From the NCBI RefSeq assembly GCF_958295425.1, contig NC_081142.1:18719030-18783029 (forward strand): 64,000 nucleotides of DNA, in the 5' to 3' direction. The translations under genes were made by a program, and so were the position numbers. Shown here in pieces: positions 1 to 12,521 of the stretch. The notes beneath the pieces were generated by a model that searched no databases, was not told the DNA's origin, and saw nothing but the letters and a program-made list of their open reading frames with translations. The DNA comes from Solea solea. Lineage: Eukaryota > Chordata > Actinopteri > Pleuronectiformes > Soleidae. Each line of letters begins with the position of its first letter. Position 1 is the first letter of the stretch.

Positions 1-1310
1 CACAAACAGTAAACAGTTAGATCATCTGTAAACATGGAAACATTCATGACAGCAGTTTTAAATTAATCGTCAAAGACAAATGAAGCGTAAGCGAAGGTTG
101 TTTCTGTCGTCGCTCATTTATTTCTTATATTGACAGCATCGGCATTGCACACACTTTGTAAGTCGCCTGTCAAATGACCCAATGGACTTTTATGTGATTA
201 ACAGACAGATATGTCCCTTGCATTTATAGATAGAGAGAGTGACAGGGTTATGACTGAAAACACACTAAAAAAACTCCTCTCATTCAGCAGGATATATGCT
301 TTTTAACTTGTCTACCCCTGAAATACACACAAACTCTCCCTCAGTCAGGAATGATGAAGACACAGCAAGTAAATAATGTCACATCATTTCTGTTCACAAA
401 CACCAAAAATACACGGAATAATGACAAAAACAGGAACAAAATCTTACAAACTTACACACTGCAGCTTTAATGTAATTCTTCCAGCTGTACTCTGCATTGC
501 TCATAGGTTTTCATGTAACTGTATCATCTTGACATCTCTAACCCATTATCACATTAATACCACCATCCCACTGAGGGTACCGGCTTAACTAATTACATAA
601 CATCAGACCAGGCAATGAGTACAGTTGGTAGTCCTCATCTTGCAAAGCATTCTGGAACTGTTGAGTAGATTATGAAATATTAACGATCCACCCTGGTGCT
701 GAAGTACTCTGTGTCTCATGTGGAAGAACTGAAGAAAGACAGAGCTGTGTGTAAAACACTTGGCTATGTCCAAAACAGGTTTGATAACTTGTCTTGATAG
801 CGCAGTGAAAAGCGAACATGAGTGTAAGACGGAAATGAGAACACCGTTTTTATTATATTTTGTCTGAGTATCATCTGTGTGAGAGACCTGGAGGCAGAGA
901 CCGGGTGCTAAATTTGCTCTGACAAAGTCATGTACAGTTCTGTAACACAAGACGGTACACTTTGTCACTGGGCCAAAGGACTTCGGTCCTCTGTGTGTGT
1001 GTGTGTGTGCGCGCGTTTGCACGGGTCTGCTGTTGACCATTTGAGCAAACTACTTCTGTCCTATTAGGTCACCACAGCATGACAGCCCGTCCGGGCGAGA
1101 GACAGAGGCATTTGACTATTTAGTCTGCTAATTAGATTTTTGAGAGATTAAGTGGGTTAGCTGCCATCATCCATTTGTATTTGACCTCCATTGGCTCATT
1201 TAGATAATTATTTTGTTATTTGTTCCGTTTTCTACACACTGGTCAAAATCCATCAGCTCATCTCCTATCACTACCCTAGTATATACAGTAAAACGCTATT
1301 TCTGATTTTC

Positions 1311-1369
1311 CTCCAAGTACCACCAGCGGTAGCTCCGTACCACTGGTGTACCACAATTTGAGAACCATA
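1311..1369 (-). mobile_element. Degenerate hAT-type transposon terminus
   Basis: The stretch ends in GTACCACAATTTGAGAACCA. Its reverse complement begins TGGTTCTCAAATTGTGG, which matches the well-known CAGTGGTTCTCAAA terminus of hAT-class elements. Only this end is recognisable. I found no partner terminus or target duplication, so it is probably a truncated relic. Confidence 0.5.
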
Positions 1370-4300
1370 GGTATAGATCGGAATAGGAATACACACATTT
1401 CGGATAAAAATGTTCCATCTGTGCTCTTGAATGTTGTCATTCCTGAAGATTTGTAGTGTACACTAGGGCTGAAAATAAGTCACAATTTTATCGAATATTT
1501 ATCATTTTAAATATGTTCTTCAAATGAAAATGAGACTAAAGATGTAAAAATTACCATTCCCTCTGATTTCGGGAATCATATCGCAATCGCAAATCGACAA
1601 AGCACAATACTTGCACAACACAACCCCTCGACACCACAGCAGTATAAAGGCAGGATATTTGAAAAGTAAATGAAGAATTGCTGGATGTGACACATGTGAA
1701 TAAGATGGAGACAGATGCTTTTATAAAAAAAGGAGAACATTTTAAATTGGACGAGTATGGTCTACATTTTATTTTACCTGACAGCTCTAGGTCCATTTCT
1801 AAAGATGTTTTAATGCCTGTGAAGATAAATCAAACACACTTTAACTAGGTCAGATGTTCCTCCACTGGACCATTTCTGCTCAGGTCACTTTACTTATTGA
1901 AGGATGTCACTGAGGAAAAAAATCTTCAGGTCCTTGAATTGGATCACATAAGGTCAGAAATCTCTCCGTAGTGGTTTCCTCATCAGTCCACATATACTGC
2001 ACCTCCTCCTCTGCCATTTCCATGCGAAGCATTGAAGCGATGCATTTAAGTACCAATCAATTTTATCGGTTCTGCGGGGTCCTCCGAGTGTTGAGCTGAG
2101 AAGAGAAGCTTCGAGATGCATTCAAGGAACCTTGTGAATTTTATCACTTTTGCAAACACACAAGGGGGATGTTTCATTAGCACTATCATTGTTCAGCAGC
2201 ACTTAAAAATATATGATAAATTTGGGGTTAATATCTGACGCTTTTTGGTTTAAGAGGGTAGCTCCGTGTGTAGCTCTGGGAATTACTCTGGTTCACATCT
2301 TCATATTGGAATACATCATAATGTTGCACTAAATCTGCTCTGGGGCAAATTATGTTCTAATATAACAGATAAAAAAGGCACAACCTACTGACAAATCTAT
2401 TCTCTTCTCTGGAGCTTGGTTTTCAACTTGTTAACTGGTCTCTCAGGTTTTCCTGATAACAATTGTTTTATTTCATAAGATATAATTGCTCAAAGGGAAC
2501 GACTCAGTGTCAGTACATCCCTGCAAACTGTTTGCATTAGCTCTCATTCGTCTGTCCATATTGTGTGTGACGGGGAGCGGCGATCCTCATTACTGCAGAG
2601 TGCCAGTTCCTCAGCAGGAGTGTACTGTACTCCACCACAGTCACTCCTGTTTTCTTCGTGTCACACATTCCTCTCGGCTGCAGCAATGTCAAAACCATTT
2701 CACTGTACCTCTGCAGTCTGTGTACAACCCAGTATCATTCAGTGAACTTGTACTCACTGACAATACATTCAATTATTATAAATTACCATTAAAATTGGTA
2801 TTTATTTGCTCTTTGTAACCACACCTGCAGGTTTGCATTTTCAACATTTATTTAATGGAATACAAAAATCCCTTTAATAACTAATTATAGATCAACCTGT
2901 GCACAAATAGGGAAACCCTGCATGTTGTTCCTTTCCTTTTGTTGAAAGGATTTATTTCTCTTTACTGTCACCAAGCACTTGCTGACAGTAGGAATGTTGA
3001 GCTACTTTTGCTATGACAGCTAATATGACATCTCCGTAGTGCGCTATTAAGGGCTTCAAAATTATGATTTGACACTATGCAAAACAATTTCTTCATACTG
3101 ATCTAATTGTTCAGATCAAATCTAAGAGAAAAATGTTGTAGGGGCCCCTGGTGGCACCGATAAAAACAAACAAACAATGAAGTATAAGAATAAAAACAAT
3201 GATTTACAATAATTTTCATTTGTTAATTCTCTGTCTCAAAAGAGTGAGTCTGCCTCAGCAAAAATACTTTTTCACTTCATGCTGAGAAGGAGCGAGTGAG
3301 CGATGGAGAGAAAGAGAATGAAAAGACATACAGAAAAATGAAGACATGTATATACATTATATATTCGTGTGTGCGTACATGTCATTTATAGGCATGTAGT
3401 AGGATGCTGAATCTGCTCCTAATGTAGTCACGTTTATCTGGATAAGACTAGCTGACACACTCAAACATGACAGCCAGTGTTCAGTACATGCATCTCTCTC
3501 TCTGTGTGTGTGTGTGTGTGTGTGTGTGAGGGTACAGTGTTGTGACAACAGTGTGAGCCAGAGTCCCATCAGGGTCTTAGTGCCTGGCTGTTCACCCGCT
3601 GCGTTCACGGATATTTTGAGGCACATTTTCTCACTAGTAAGCGATGCAGGCAGTGAACGAAGAGATGAGGCCAAGAGGCTGGAGAGGAAATGAGATGTGC
3701 AGTGGACGGGTTCAGCTCAGTTCATCTTGGTCAGAGCAGGGTTTCCTCCATGTCCGAGTCTGAATGAGGTTAAAGCGGGAGAGCGCACACGCAGCCGCGT
3801 CTATTTAAATCCACAGGAATTAGCTGATGAGTTTTGGCACGGGAGGACTCTCCATATGGAGAGCTGGACCTCACTCCCCGCTGTCCTCAAATAAGAGTTT
3901 GTTGTGAACAAGAAAACAGTTGGATATATGTAGGGCCAGAACAGGGAAGAAGCACAATTTAAGCTGCACAAAAAAACTGTCTAAATTTCTCCCTTGGGAA
4001 ATAAGTTTAATTAAGACTGTGGGTTGTGTAGTCACTGATGTAGAGCCACACAGGGAGCTACATTTAAGCACACTTGTACAATCCATGCATCGCAGCCTAC
4101 ATGCCTAACCCCAGCACTTTTATTTGAACAGCTAGAGAGCAGGTTTTCATCATAAATATCATGACTCAAAGAAATCTGCTGGCTACCTGGTGAGAAAGCT
4201 AGTACAAAGGTCAAGTGTCATATTAACAGGACTGAGTGAGAATGTTTGTATCTCTGCAGGCGGGGTGAATTATAGCTTCTCAAAGCCGAGGGCTTTATTT

Positions 4301-5102
4301 GTCTGGGCGCGGTGTTTGTTTAGTTCAGGTTATTGAATTTTCAGATAGTCAAGTAAGATGACGGCACACTTTAGGTTAAACCATTAACCCCGGCAAGCGT
4401 AAATAAAACATAAATAAACAGAAAGACGGACCTATTTTTGCTACAATAATAACCTTTTTCAACAATATAAGCATAATATCTTTATTGAACATGTTTCCTT
4501 AATCTTTGATGATACATTATGGTCATTTTGTGACGTAGTACAACACATTATTTACACGGAACACTTTTAAATGTGTTTCTTGACTGTGTCGAGCAAGTGC
4601 CATCAGAGTACATGAAAGACGTCTTGATTTTATGCATATTGCTGTCAAAACATAACAAAAAACTACCCGTGACCTGGTAAAGCACATATGGCAATTTGTT
4701 TACACTAGAGTAATGCTAATTCAGCAAAAATGCAAGTATGTGTTTATTTGCTTGTGCATTCAAGTATGTACATTACAGAAGGCTCAGGAAACAATTACTG
4801 CCATGCTGGGTGTACACCTGGACTGTTTGCTTACACTCTCAAACAAACTGTACTATTAAAAACATCTCATTACATGCATGTGAGCACACACACACACACA
4901 CCCTCTGCTCTGCTCCCTTTTGTTGTTTGAAGATTTGCACTAATAGTTTCTTATTTTCTAGCTCCACTTAATATTTCCTCTTCTGTCATTATACTAATCT
5001 CTCTTTTCTTCCTTCCTCTTTTTTCATCCTGCTACTTACTGACCCCTCCTGTATCCAATTTCCCTAACATCTCCACCATCCTTTTTGTCCTGCGTCTCAC
5101 TA

Positions 5103-5130
5103 CCTCCTCCTCCTCCTCCTCCTCGTCGTC
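5103..5130 (+). repeat. (CTC)n trinucleotide tract in a splice acceptor
   Basis: About seven CTC/TCC units followed by CGTCGTC form most of the polypyrimidine tract of the acceptor at 5149-5150. Its length may vary between alleles. Confidence 0.85.
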
Positions 5131-5150
5131 CGCCTTTCTTCTCATGATAG

Positions 5151-5474
5151 AAATATCGACTTCAAGAAGAGGAAGGGGCATTATCAGGCGCCCCCAAACT
5201 CCACCAACATGCCTGCCAACATCACCCACTGGGAGTAGCCAGAGAGCTGAGGGATGGAGGGACCCTGGGGAGGGAGGGGGGAACCTGGAGGAGGGAGGGC
5301 GGAGGTGCAGGGACCATGGAGAGAGAGGGGGGAGGATCGCTGGGGAGGGACGGATCTCTTGTTCGCCGCGGCGACCTGCGCGGGCCGGAGTTGGTCCAGG
5401 TGGCAGAGCGGCAGCTGTCTCAGATTCAGCACGTTCACGGATACGTCACTCACTCGCACATCACACCTGCTCAG
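5151..5474 (+). CDS. dlg1: DLG N-terminal linker exon (KYRYQDED-type), expanded
   Basis: This 324-nt exon has 108 codons, phase 0 at both ends, an acceptor TCATGATAG and a donor CAG|GTAACT. It opens KYRLQEEEG, matching the family's KYRYQDEDTPP. It closes RGPELVQVAERQLSQIQHVH then GYVTHSHITPAQ, matching the family block [20 protein letters not shown] then FVSHSHISPIK. Both halves are strongly recognisable, so the exon is real. In mammalian DLG1 and DLG2 the spacer between the blocks is only some 15 residues. Here about 60 intervene, rich in Gly, Arg and Glu (GGTWRREGGGAG and similar). No stop interrupts the frame. This exon needs an upstream exon to supply a start codon. It can join 33358 directly, or through the candidate cassette at 8739. 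Confidence 0.88.
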
Positions 5475-6810
5475 GTAACTACGTGTGGACTTTTGTCCTT
5501 GTGGCTGTGGCTCTTTACTAGTATGACAAACAACACGTATGGACCACTCACTCATCACGTTGACATTGTCACTGTGTCCCCATCACACTTGTTAACCAGT
5601 CTACCTGTCACTCACGCCTGTCTCAGAAATTGCATCTTGTCATTATGTCAGAGTAAAGATTCAGACTGTTTGAGGTAAAGTGTATACTTACTGTTCTGTG
5701 AAATCTTTCTGTTTTCACTTGTGTTGTATATTCATCTTTGTACAGCCAGTAGTTAATGACCAAGTGAAGTTGTTCAAAGACCAATTTATAATTGTAACAA
5801 CAGTGCAGATATCCTGTTTTCAATCTTTTGATGAAATCAGAGGAATCTTGGATTTAGTGTTTGTGTACTGTAAGTCTGTTTATGTAACAGTTTTTGCACA
5901 AGACGACACTTAGGGGTCACATTATTATATAAACATGAGAAGTGCTTCAAGTTTGGTGTGTTGTGTGTTCAGAGGCGGTCTTCTTCATTCTTCTTCGAAC
6001 CAGTCTGGCCATTCTTTCCTCTGGCTTCTGTTTTCAAGAAAGGAATTTTTACCCAGATAACTGCGGCTCACTGGATATTTTTTCTTTCTAGGTCAACTCT
6101 AGACATGGTTTTGCGTGAACATCCTGGTAGATTAGCAGTTTACGACCAGCCTATCTGACACCAACAACCATGCAACCACATTTAGAGTCACTCAAATCAC
6201 CTATCTTTCCCATTCTGATGCTCGTTTTGAGCTTCTGTTAGTCATCTTATAATTATCAGCTTTTTTTTAATAGCTTCTGAAAAAAATGTCACAGAGACAC
6301 ACATCCCAGTCACCACCAGCCGTGATATGCTTAAAAGTCTAAAGTCTAATACTATTAGCTTCTATTTTGGCAGCTGGTGAAAACACAAAACATCAGGCAA
6401 GTTGTAACAGAAGCCTCTTTTTTTAAGTTTAAGTTCAGACAGAAGTGCTTGTACCGAGAAGTCAAGGATACTGGCCTACATTTGCTTTCATGCACAGAGA
6501 CTTTTCTGTACCTGGAGAATACTTTTGCAGAACTGTGCATGAAGCGATTCAGCCGAATGCTCGTCCCATTTTTTTTTAGTAATGAGGCCCAATATTATCT
6601 CTGCCCTGCACTGAGTCTGTGTCTGTCTGACTGGCTCTCATTCTTTTGCCTCCTCATCTCTCTTGCACATGCTTATAATTGCTCTGCATTGTTTGGCGAA
6701 CGTTTTATTTTTGGTTGATTGGGCCGTATCTGTCTGCAGATTAAAGCTCACATCACAAACACGCAGACACACACCTCATTATTTTTTTGTGTATGTTGTC
6801 TTGGGTCGCA

Positions 6811-7043
6811 TGGGCGGCATTGTGGTTAGCACTGCTGCCTTACAGCAAACTCGCGACTCCTCCAAACGAGGTTCTCCGGTTTCCTCCCACTGTCCTAAAA
6901 CGTGCAGAGGTTAAATGCCTGTAGGTGAGTGTGAAAGTGAATGGTTGTGCATTTGCCCTGCGATGGACTGGCGACCTGTCATGGTATAGTCAGCCTTTCA
7001 CCCTGTGTCAGCTGGGATTGGCTCCAGTGACCCATGACCCTTA
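6811..7043 (+). mobile_element. Teleost tRNA-like SINE, divergent copy
   Basis: It reads GGCGGCATTGTGGTTAGCAC then TGCTGCCTTACAGCAA, then TTTCCTCCCACTGTCC, then CCTGCGATGGACTGGCGACC and CAGCTGGGATTGGCTCCAG. These blocks occur in this order in a very common dispersed fish repeat whose head resembles a tRNA promoter. The segment between the head and the CTCCGG block (normally the GGAGTTTGCATGTTCTCC part) is missing, so this copy carries an internal deletion. A minus-strand relative lies at 37736-37911. Confidence 0.75.
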
Positions 7044-7576
7044 ATGTCAATGATGTTATCTTATGTTGACTTCTTTCTCTACTTGGATTGTAGATTTTAC
7101 CTGTGTCTGGAACATTAATCCAGTGGTTCTTCTTTTGATTCCCGATACCCAAGTTATTTCAGCTAAACTTTAAAAGGCTTTACAGTGACTAGCCAGTATT
7201 CATCTGATATATGTCCTTTTTTGGCAAGAGTCAATATCATTTAGTGTCTTATTTTCTTCATTTAAGTCTTATGTTGTCTGTACTTGTGCATATATGTGTG
7301 TACAGTACATCCAGCATGCTGCAGACAGTCAGAGTTGGGGACTGTGTTATTAGTGGTGTGACTCCGAAGTTAGACACCACAAGTTTAAAGTTGGAAAAGT
7401 TTTGGGGGGAAAAAAACTGAAGCAGTTCATTTTGACATATGATAGAGGAAATACTGGTGTGCAGCTCCACCTAGTGGCTGTATACTACTTTCTTTTCCCC
7501 TTTTAATGTTTCACTGGTCACTTGGGTACGAGTAGGTGTCCCTGATGTCAAAAGAAGTTTTCATCCAATCATTGAT

Positions 7577-7590
7577 GGGGGGGGGGGGGG
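7577..7590 (+). repeat. Poly-G run (14 nt)
   Basis: Fourteen consecutive G. The exact length may be unreliable in the assembly. Confidence 0.9.
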
Positions 7591-7736
7591 AATGAGGAGT
7601 CTCTCTTTCTTTCTGTTTACTATACATTAACTGCGCACAGTACATTTCCTGTTGATACGCATCTTAAGAATAATAGGCTCTAGTCTGTTTGGATGTCATC
7701 TGCACTTAAACCTATTAACTAGTGACCAGTATGGTT

Positions 7737-8092
7737 TAGGGCTGAAACATTTACTCAATTCATCGATTATTAATTACATAGATTCATTACTAAATTAATT
7801 GTCAACTATTTTGATAATCGATTCATCGGTTTGAGTGTTTTTAAGGAATGAAAAGAAGTTTCTGATTTTTCAGCTTCGTAAATGTGAATATTTTCTGGTT
7901 TCTTTGCTCCACGTAACAAATAAATCATTCAAACTTTTTGGTTTTCGGACAAAACGTTTTGAAATTAAGAACATCATCCTTTCCAGGATTTAAAAACGCT
8001 GATTGGCATTTTCTGACATTTTCTGGGCCAAATGATTATTCGATTAATCAAGAAAACAATCAACAGATTAAGCGATTATGAAATGATTATGT
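7737..8092 (+). mobile_element. hAT-type non-autonomous element, copy 1 (truncated)
   Basis: It starts TAGGGCTGAAACATTTACTC and carries the ATCGATTATTAATTAC and ATTTTGATAATCGATTC blocks typical of the abundant fish element beginning AGGGCTGCAACTAAC. The internal CTTCGTAAATGTGAATATTT stretch is the reverse complement of the corresponding part of the copy at 11688-11955, so the two lie in opposite orientation. The expected closing terminus near 8092 is not recognisable. Confidence 0.65.
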
Positions 8093-8678
8093 CACGGTCA
8101 TCATCATTGCACTCTATAAACTGGTTCCTTTCAGTCCCTAATTGACGTCTGTATTGTAAACCTGAGATAAAGACCTGCTGTGTTTGTGTGTGTGTGTAGC
8201 TGTTGGTATATTTAAGTATTGTTGTGTTTTGAGAACTCCTCCTTATGTGTTCCACCCTGAACGATCGTGTCCACGTGAAGGATCTGGCTTGTGTCCGTAT
8301 ATGACAGATGGACCTGCCATCTTGTTCTCCCCATGTACCATGTTCCTCTTCCTTACACGCTCCTCCTCTGCCACCTCTCTTTTTCTTCTCCTCTTTCTTA
8401 AATGCACCCTCACTCATACACATTTCTTTCTCCGTGGAGTTTATCTTAAGTGCACAGTAGTGTTTCTTCATCGTCCTATGAATAATCCATGCTCACAAAA
8501 CAATAAATTATGTTATAAATTGTATGTTGTGAGAGGACATTTTCTCTCCTTCTTCATCTGTAACTCATGATCCGTTATTGGTTATAGTGCATCATGAATT
8601 AATTATCGGCGATTAACTGTCAAAAAACAACAAAAGAAAAAAAAGAAAAAATCCACATATAATGAATGAGTGTACCAC

Positions 8679-8705
8679 TGTGTGTGTGTGTGTGTGTGTG
8701 TGTGT
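8679..8705 (+). repeat. (TG)13 microsatellite upstream of candidate exon
   Basis: An uninterrupted TG run ends 33 nt before the acceptor of the candidate exon at 8739. Confidence 0.92.
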
Positions 8706-8738
8706 CGCACCGCCTTGAGCTGTTTCTGTACATCGTAG

Positions 8739-8861
8739 GTAGAATCTCCCGAGCTTCCCTTTGATGATGAGGCGTGGCCTCACGCAGAGGGAGAGAGGCT
8801 GCACGACGTTCCTGCCCCGCCTTTCTCCTCCCTCTATTCCGAAAGCCATGCCTACTACCAG
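8739..8861 (+). CDS. Candidate 41-codon cassette exon
   Basis: This segment is bounded by TACATCGTAG and CAG|GTAAAC and is 123 nt, open in phase 0 at both ends. It would encode VESPELPFDDEAWPHAEGER then LHDVPAPPFSSLYSESHAYYQ (41 residues), an acidic and Pro/Ser-containing linker with no repeat-like look. It lies in the order expected for the proline-rich insert that mammalian DLG1 carries between the KYRYQDED block and ANPPPV, though that insert is about 33 residues and I see no clear residue match. It ends in the same CAG|GT phase-0 pattern as the other 5' exons. Splicing compatibility and composition support it; homology does not. It could be a chance open segment. Confidence 0.45.
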
Positions 8862-11149
8862 GTAAACCTGGCCCTGGGCCTGTCGCATGCGTCACTCGTT
8901 GTTGCTCGTTTGTTATTATGTCACATTTGGTAGTTCTATATATATATTTCCTTTTTTGCCACAATGCTGAACAGCATTTTATTATTACATTGTTAAAAAT
9001 AAAGAGAGACTTTCCTCTCTGCCAGTGAAACTGAATTGCTGGAAGTCCCAATGACAGATGGTGGAATAAAGACTGAAGGAAAAATAACTTTGAACAAGTT
9101 TAGAGAAAGGAGTCACAACTGGCAGAGAGGAGGGGAGAAGAGAAACAATTTGAATGAGTGCTTCATTTTAGTAAATTAAACCTGTTTCATTATTCATAGC
9201 ATGTTAAATACTGCACGTTGCATGAATTCTGCAGCATGGTTTGCTGGACCAAGCATGCTAATAATATATGATTAATGATATATATGTTTGATGTGAAAGT
9301 TTGTGTCTTTTTCCACTGTACTGTATATACAGTCTGACGTGGATGTGATGTGGGGAATTGCAGATTGTGGATTCTTGTGTAATTGCAGCATTACTAAGGA
9401 TTGATTTCAATGGCTGGCTCGTGATGTATGTCGGTTGTTTTGCTGCGTGTTTATTAGTGTACACAGAGTCAAAGCAAGTGAGAGCTGGAACAGTCTGCAG
9501 TTTCGTCCACTTAATGTGCATGTAGTTACAGTTGGTCGACTGCAGGAGGCAGCAGAGGCCTTTAGCTGATAGTGTGCGGTGCCTCCCTGAACTGAATCTG
9601 TCTGTTTTTGTAAACATGATGACTGAATTAAGATGACTGTGAAGATAATAATAGGGCATAGTATGATCACTAATGTCAAAGCTACAAACTGCAGGAGTGC
9701 AACTGACTTATGAAGTTTAACAAAAAAAAATGTCGCTGAATTTAATCTAAAGCAGAGATTTGCTTTGTGTCTGTTAAGACACACATAGTCCAGTCAGAGA
9801 TGTTAGAGGCTCTTAGTCATTAAGCTAATGTAGATAATTAGGAAGGAAGGAAAAACAGGGAGGGCTGTGGAAGGGCAAGAGATGGGATAAAGGCAGAATT
9901 ACAGGCAGGCAGACACAGAGACAGGGGGCAGATTTGTTCCTGGTTGTTAATCACCCTGTCAGCCGGCCAAATCACTCCTCCCAGATGAATCTCTTTCCCC
10001 TCCTGGTAATGCTCTATTAGAAATGAAGAGTCGACGTGGGGCAGCACAACCACATAAGCTGAAATTTTTCGAAAGCTTTGTCGGCGAGGGGAAAACAGCG
10101 CAATCAAATGATAATTCCTCACAACAACAACAACAACAAAAACCTGTCACATTTCAGAAAGGAGCGTAATGCCATCATTAAAAACACTTTCACAAGTTGA
10201 AATACTTGTCAGTATGTTGTAGAAAATAAAACATTTTAGTGTGGTTAACCTTAGAATAAGACTTTTATTTGTTTTGTAGACAAGGCTATTTCTTTAGGGA
10301 GGCCACCATCTGTAAACTACAGGTTTCTACAGCAACCTGATCAGACTAACCAGACAGAGTGTGCATTTTGAAGCAAAGCTCACTAGACAACTGAAGACGA
10401 ATGCATAAACCAATGAAGAAGGAGGTGGAGATAAAAGAGAGTTGTTTACATCCTTTCTCGCAGACCGTAGTTCTTTTATGTTCTTGCCTGAGAGAGAAGG
10501 ATGAGTGGAGTCCTCCTCTTGTTTGTTGCATTCTGCAGTCTCGCCGTCAGGTACACGCTGGACCCTAAAATAAAGTGCAGCCTGTGCTGCATAACTTAGA
10601 ATAAACACAATCCAAACAAAGGGAGCTGTCTCGGCCTACTACGATTCTCATTTTGCTTGACCAGGTGCTTTGCCTGTTCTGAAGTGCTTTATGTCCGAAG
10701 AGCTGAATTTGACAGCTCAGCCCTTCAAAATAGCCCTTACCAGAATCCAAATGAGATCTAATGGAAGGACTGGGTCAAGGCCAAAATGGTTCAGAAACCA
10801 CTAGAGAACTCCTCGGTATAGATGTGTACGGAGTTCAGTTTACAGAGCTACACCAGCATACTTTCATGACTGTTGACAATACAAAGCTGATGTTACAATG
10901 TTATTGACATTCGTGTTGAAATGAAAGGTTTAGCCAATGCAGTGTGACGGGACAATGACAGGACAAATCTTTCAGTGCTGCTGGCCACAAGAAAAGTGCT
11001 TATTTATTAATTCTACAGAATTATAATTTAAGAAGCTCTTATTTACAGTTATATGCAGTGCTCCCCTTATCCATATGATAAGGAGAGTAGTCATTAACAA
11101 GAAATATTAAAGCAAATAAAAGATACCAGATCTTAGTGATGTTCACAAC

Positions 11150-11496
11150 ATCTATTTGTTAAAATTATTTTGTAGGATATTTTATCGGATATCAGCAAAC
11201 ACACCAAGATTTGCCGATATCTGATTAAGCTGCTACCTCCTTGACTTATATGCTACTTCTATGGGAATCAGTATCGGTCAGATAAAAAATTTAAAATCTG
11301 ATACAATCCAAAAAGCCTATATATATCGCATGTTTAACCATGCACAGCTGAGTCATGTTTGTGCTGTTTATTTCTTCTTTTTGTGAGAACAATATTTGTT
11401 AATACACAGTTGGGGAATTTTGTCTTTGAAATGACTCGGCACAAATGTGTCATCAACAGCTTCATACATTAGATCATTGGTAGTGCATCCCTAATA
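11150..11496. mobile_element. Degenerate TATCGG-type hAT-like element
   Basis: It carries TATTTTATCGGATATCAGC, GCCGATATCTGATTAAGC and TCAGTATCGGTCAGAT. It closes with GTAGTGCATCCCTAATAT, the reverse of the common TAGGGATGCACCGATA terminus of fish hAT elements. The opening end is too decayed to place exactly. Confidence 0.55.
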
Positions 11497-11687
11497 TTTA
11501 GTCGATATTAAAATAACTAATAACTGGACTTGTTGTAGATTATATTTAACTTTTCCAACAATGATTTAAACTCATTTTTAATGATCTAATTTAGGTGTCA
11601 TGATGATGTTATGTGCTGTCCTCCAGGACACAAATGAGACAAGAAGTCAGTGACTATAGCTAAACATTAGTGAGAAATGTTAAGCAC

Positions 11688-11955
11688 TAGAGCTGCAACT
11701 GTTGATTATTTTCTCCATTAATCAAGTAATTGTTTGGTGCATAATTGACCAGTGTTTGTTAAACCTGGAAAAAATGAGCTTCTCAAATGTCTTGTGTGGT
11801 CCACAAACCAAAATGATTCGGTTTAAATGATTTGTTTGTTATATGGAGCAAAGACACCAGAAAATATTCACATTTAAGAAGCAAAAGCAATCAGGGATCT
11901 TGAAAAAAAGCTTCAAACCGATTAATGAATGAATCGAGTAATTGTTTCAGCTCTG
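11688..11955. mobile_element. hAT-type non-autonomous element, copy 2 (near complete)
   Basis: The ends read AGAGCTGCAAC and GTTTCAGCTCT. As inverted repeats they agree at 10 of 11 positions, and they enclose GATTATTTTCTCCATTAATC and AACCGATTAATGAATGAATC. The flanks TTAAGCAC and TTTAACAC agree at 6 of 8 positions and may be a decayed 8-bp target duplication. Length is about 268 bp, with no coding capacity. Confidence 0.7.
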
Positions 11956-11980
11956 TTTAACACATGTAATAGATATTATT

Positions 11981-12025
11981 GTTCTTCTTCTTTTGGCTTT
12001 ACCCTTGTAGGGGTTGCCAAAGTTG
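11981..12025 (+). repeat. Fragment of a dispersed repeat (TTTTGGCTTTACCCTTGTAG type)
   Basis: CTTCTTTTGGCTTTACCC then TTGTAGGGGTTGCCAAAG resembles the head of the fish repeat seen more fully at 18391-18735, where the matching part reads CTTGGGGTCGCCACAGCGG. Confidence 0.45.
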
Positions 12026-12487
12026 TTTTAGCGATAAATATAAAAACTCTAGACACTAGAAACAAATACTAGACTCTTGCAAGAACGGGTAAGTACCGGA
12101 CAGTACCGGCCCACTTAAAGCACTGGTTACATGTCACTAAAATTAGCAGTCATGACACCTCAGGTGTATAATGCTAAACCCAGCATGCCTTCATTATTGT
12201 TGGGTTACTGTGTCTACTACACATCTACAGTCGGCTTCGCTGAGACCCAGAATAGGTTTTGGCCCATTGTGTGGAGGCTCCCACTGCCAGGACAGGAGCA
12301 AGTTACAAAAGTGAACACAGCATTTGTATGCAAGGCAAACTATGTCTAGCTTGGCCTACCTATAGAGAAGGGAAGGGCAAAGTTGGCTCTCTCAGCAGTC
12401 CTACATTAATCATGCATGATGTGTGCTTTTATTTAATTGGTCCTAAAATATTAATAGAGTTGGCATTCACTGGCTGACATTTGACTG

Positions 12488-12488
12488 G

Positions 12489-12521
<33 letters not shown>

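Larger units (their letters stand above)
1..5150. other. Non-coding upstream sequence (probable intron or 5' flank)
   Basis: I see no convincing exon here. The exon at 5151 begins with a phase-0 acceptor, so upstream exons (in the family, the L27 exons) must lie here unseen or before the window, and this is probably intron. The stretch holds CA/TG microsatellites (for example 3503-3528), a degenerate hAT-type terminus near 1311-1369, and an AT-rich fragment from about 1464 that begins AGGGCTGAAAATAAG and resembles the degenerate start of a teleost DNA element. The last 50 bases are a C/T-rich tract leading into the exon. A TATA-like CTATTTAAAT at about 3798-3807 lies in somewhat GC-richer sequence, but nothing else marks it as a promoter. 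Confidence 0.6.
5475..8738 (+). other. Intron after the KYR exon
   Basis: GT-AG compatible non-coding sequence. It contains a tRNA-like SINE (6811-7043), a run of 14 G (7577-7590), a hAT-type element copy (7737-8092) and, just before the candidate exon, a (TG)13 tract. I see no other exon in it. Confidence 0.7.

Noticed and set aside
3776..3900. Possible promoter and first exon with CTATTTAAAT
   Set aside because: Only a TATA-like box in mildly GC-rich DNA. No donor follows an open frame that would join the phase-0 exon at 5151.
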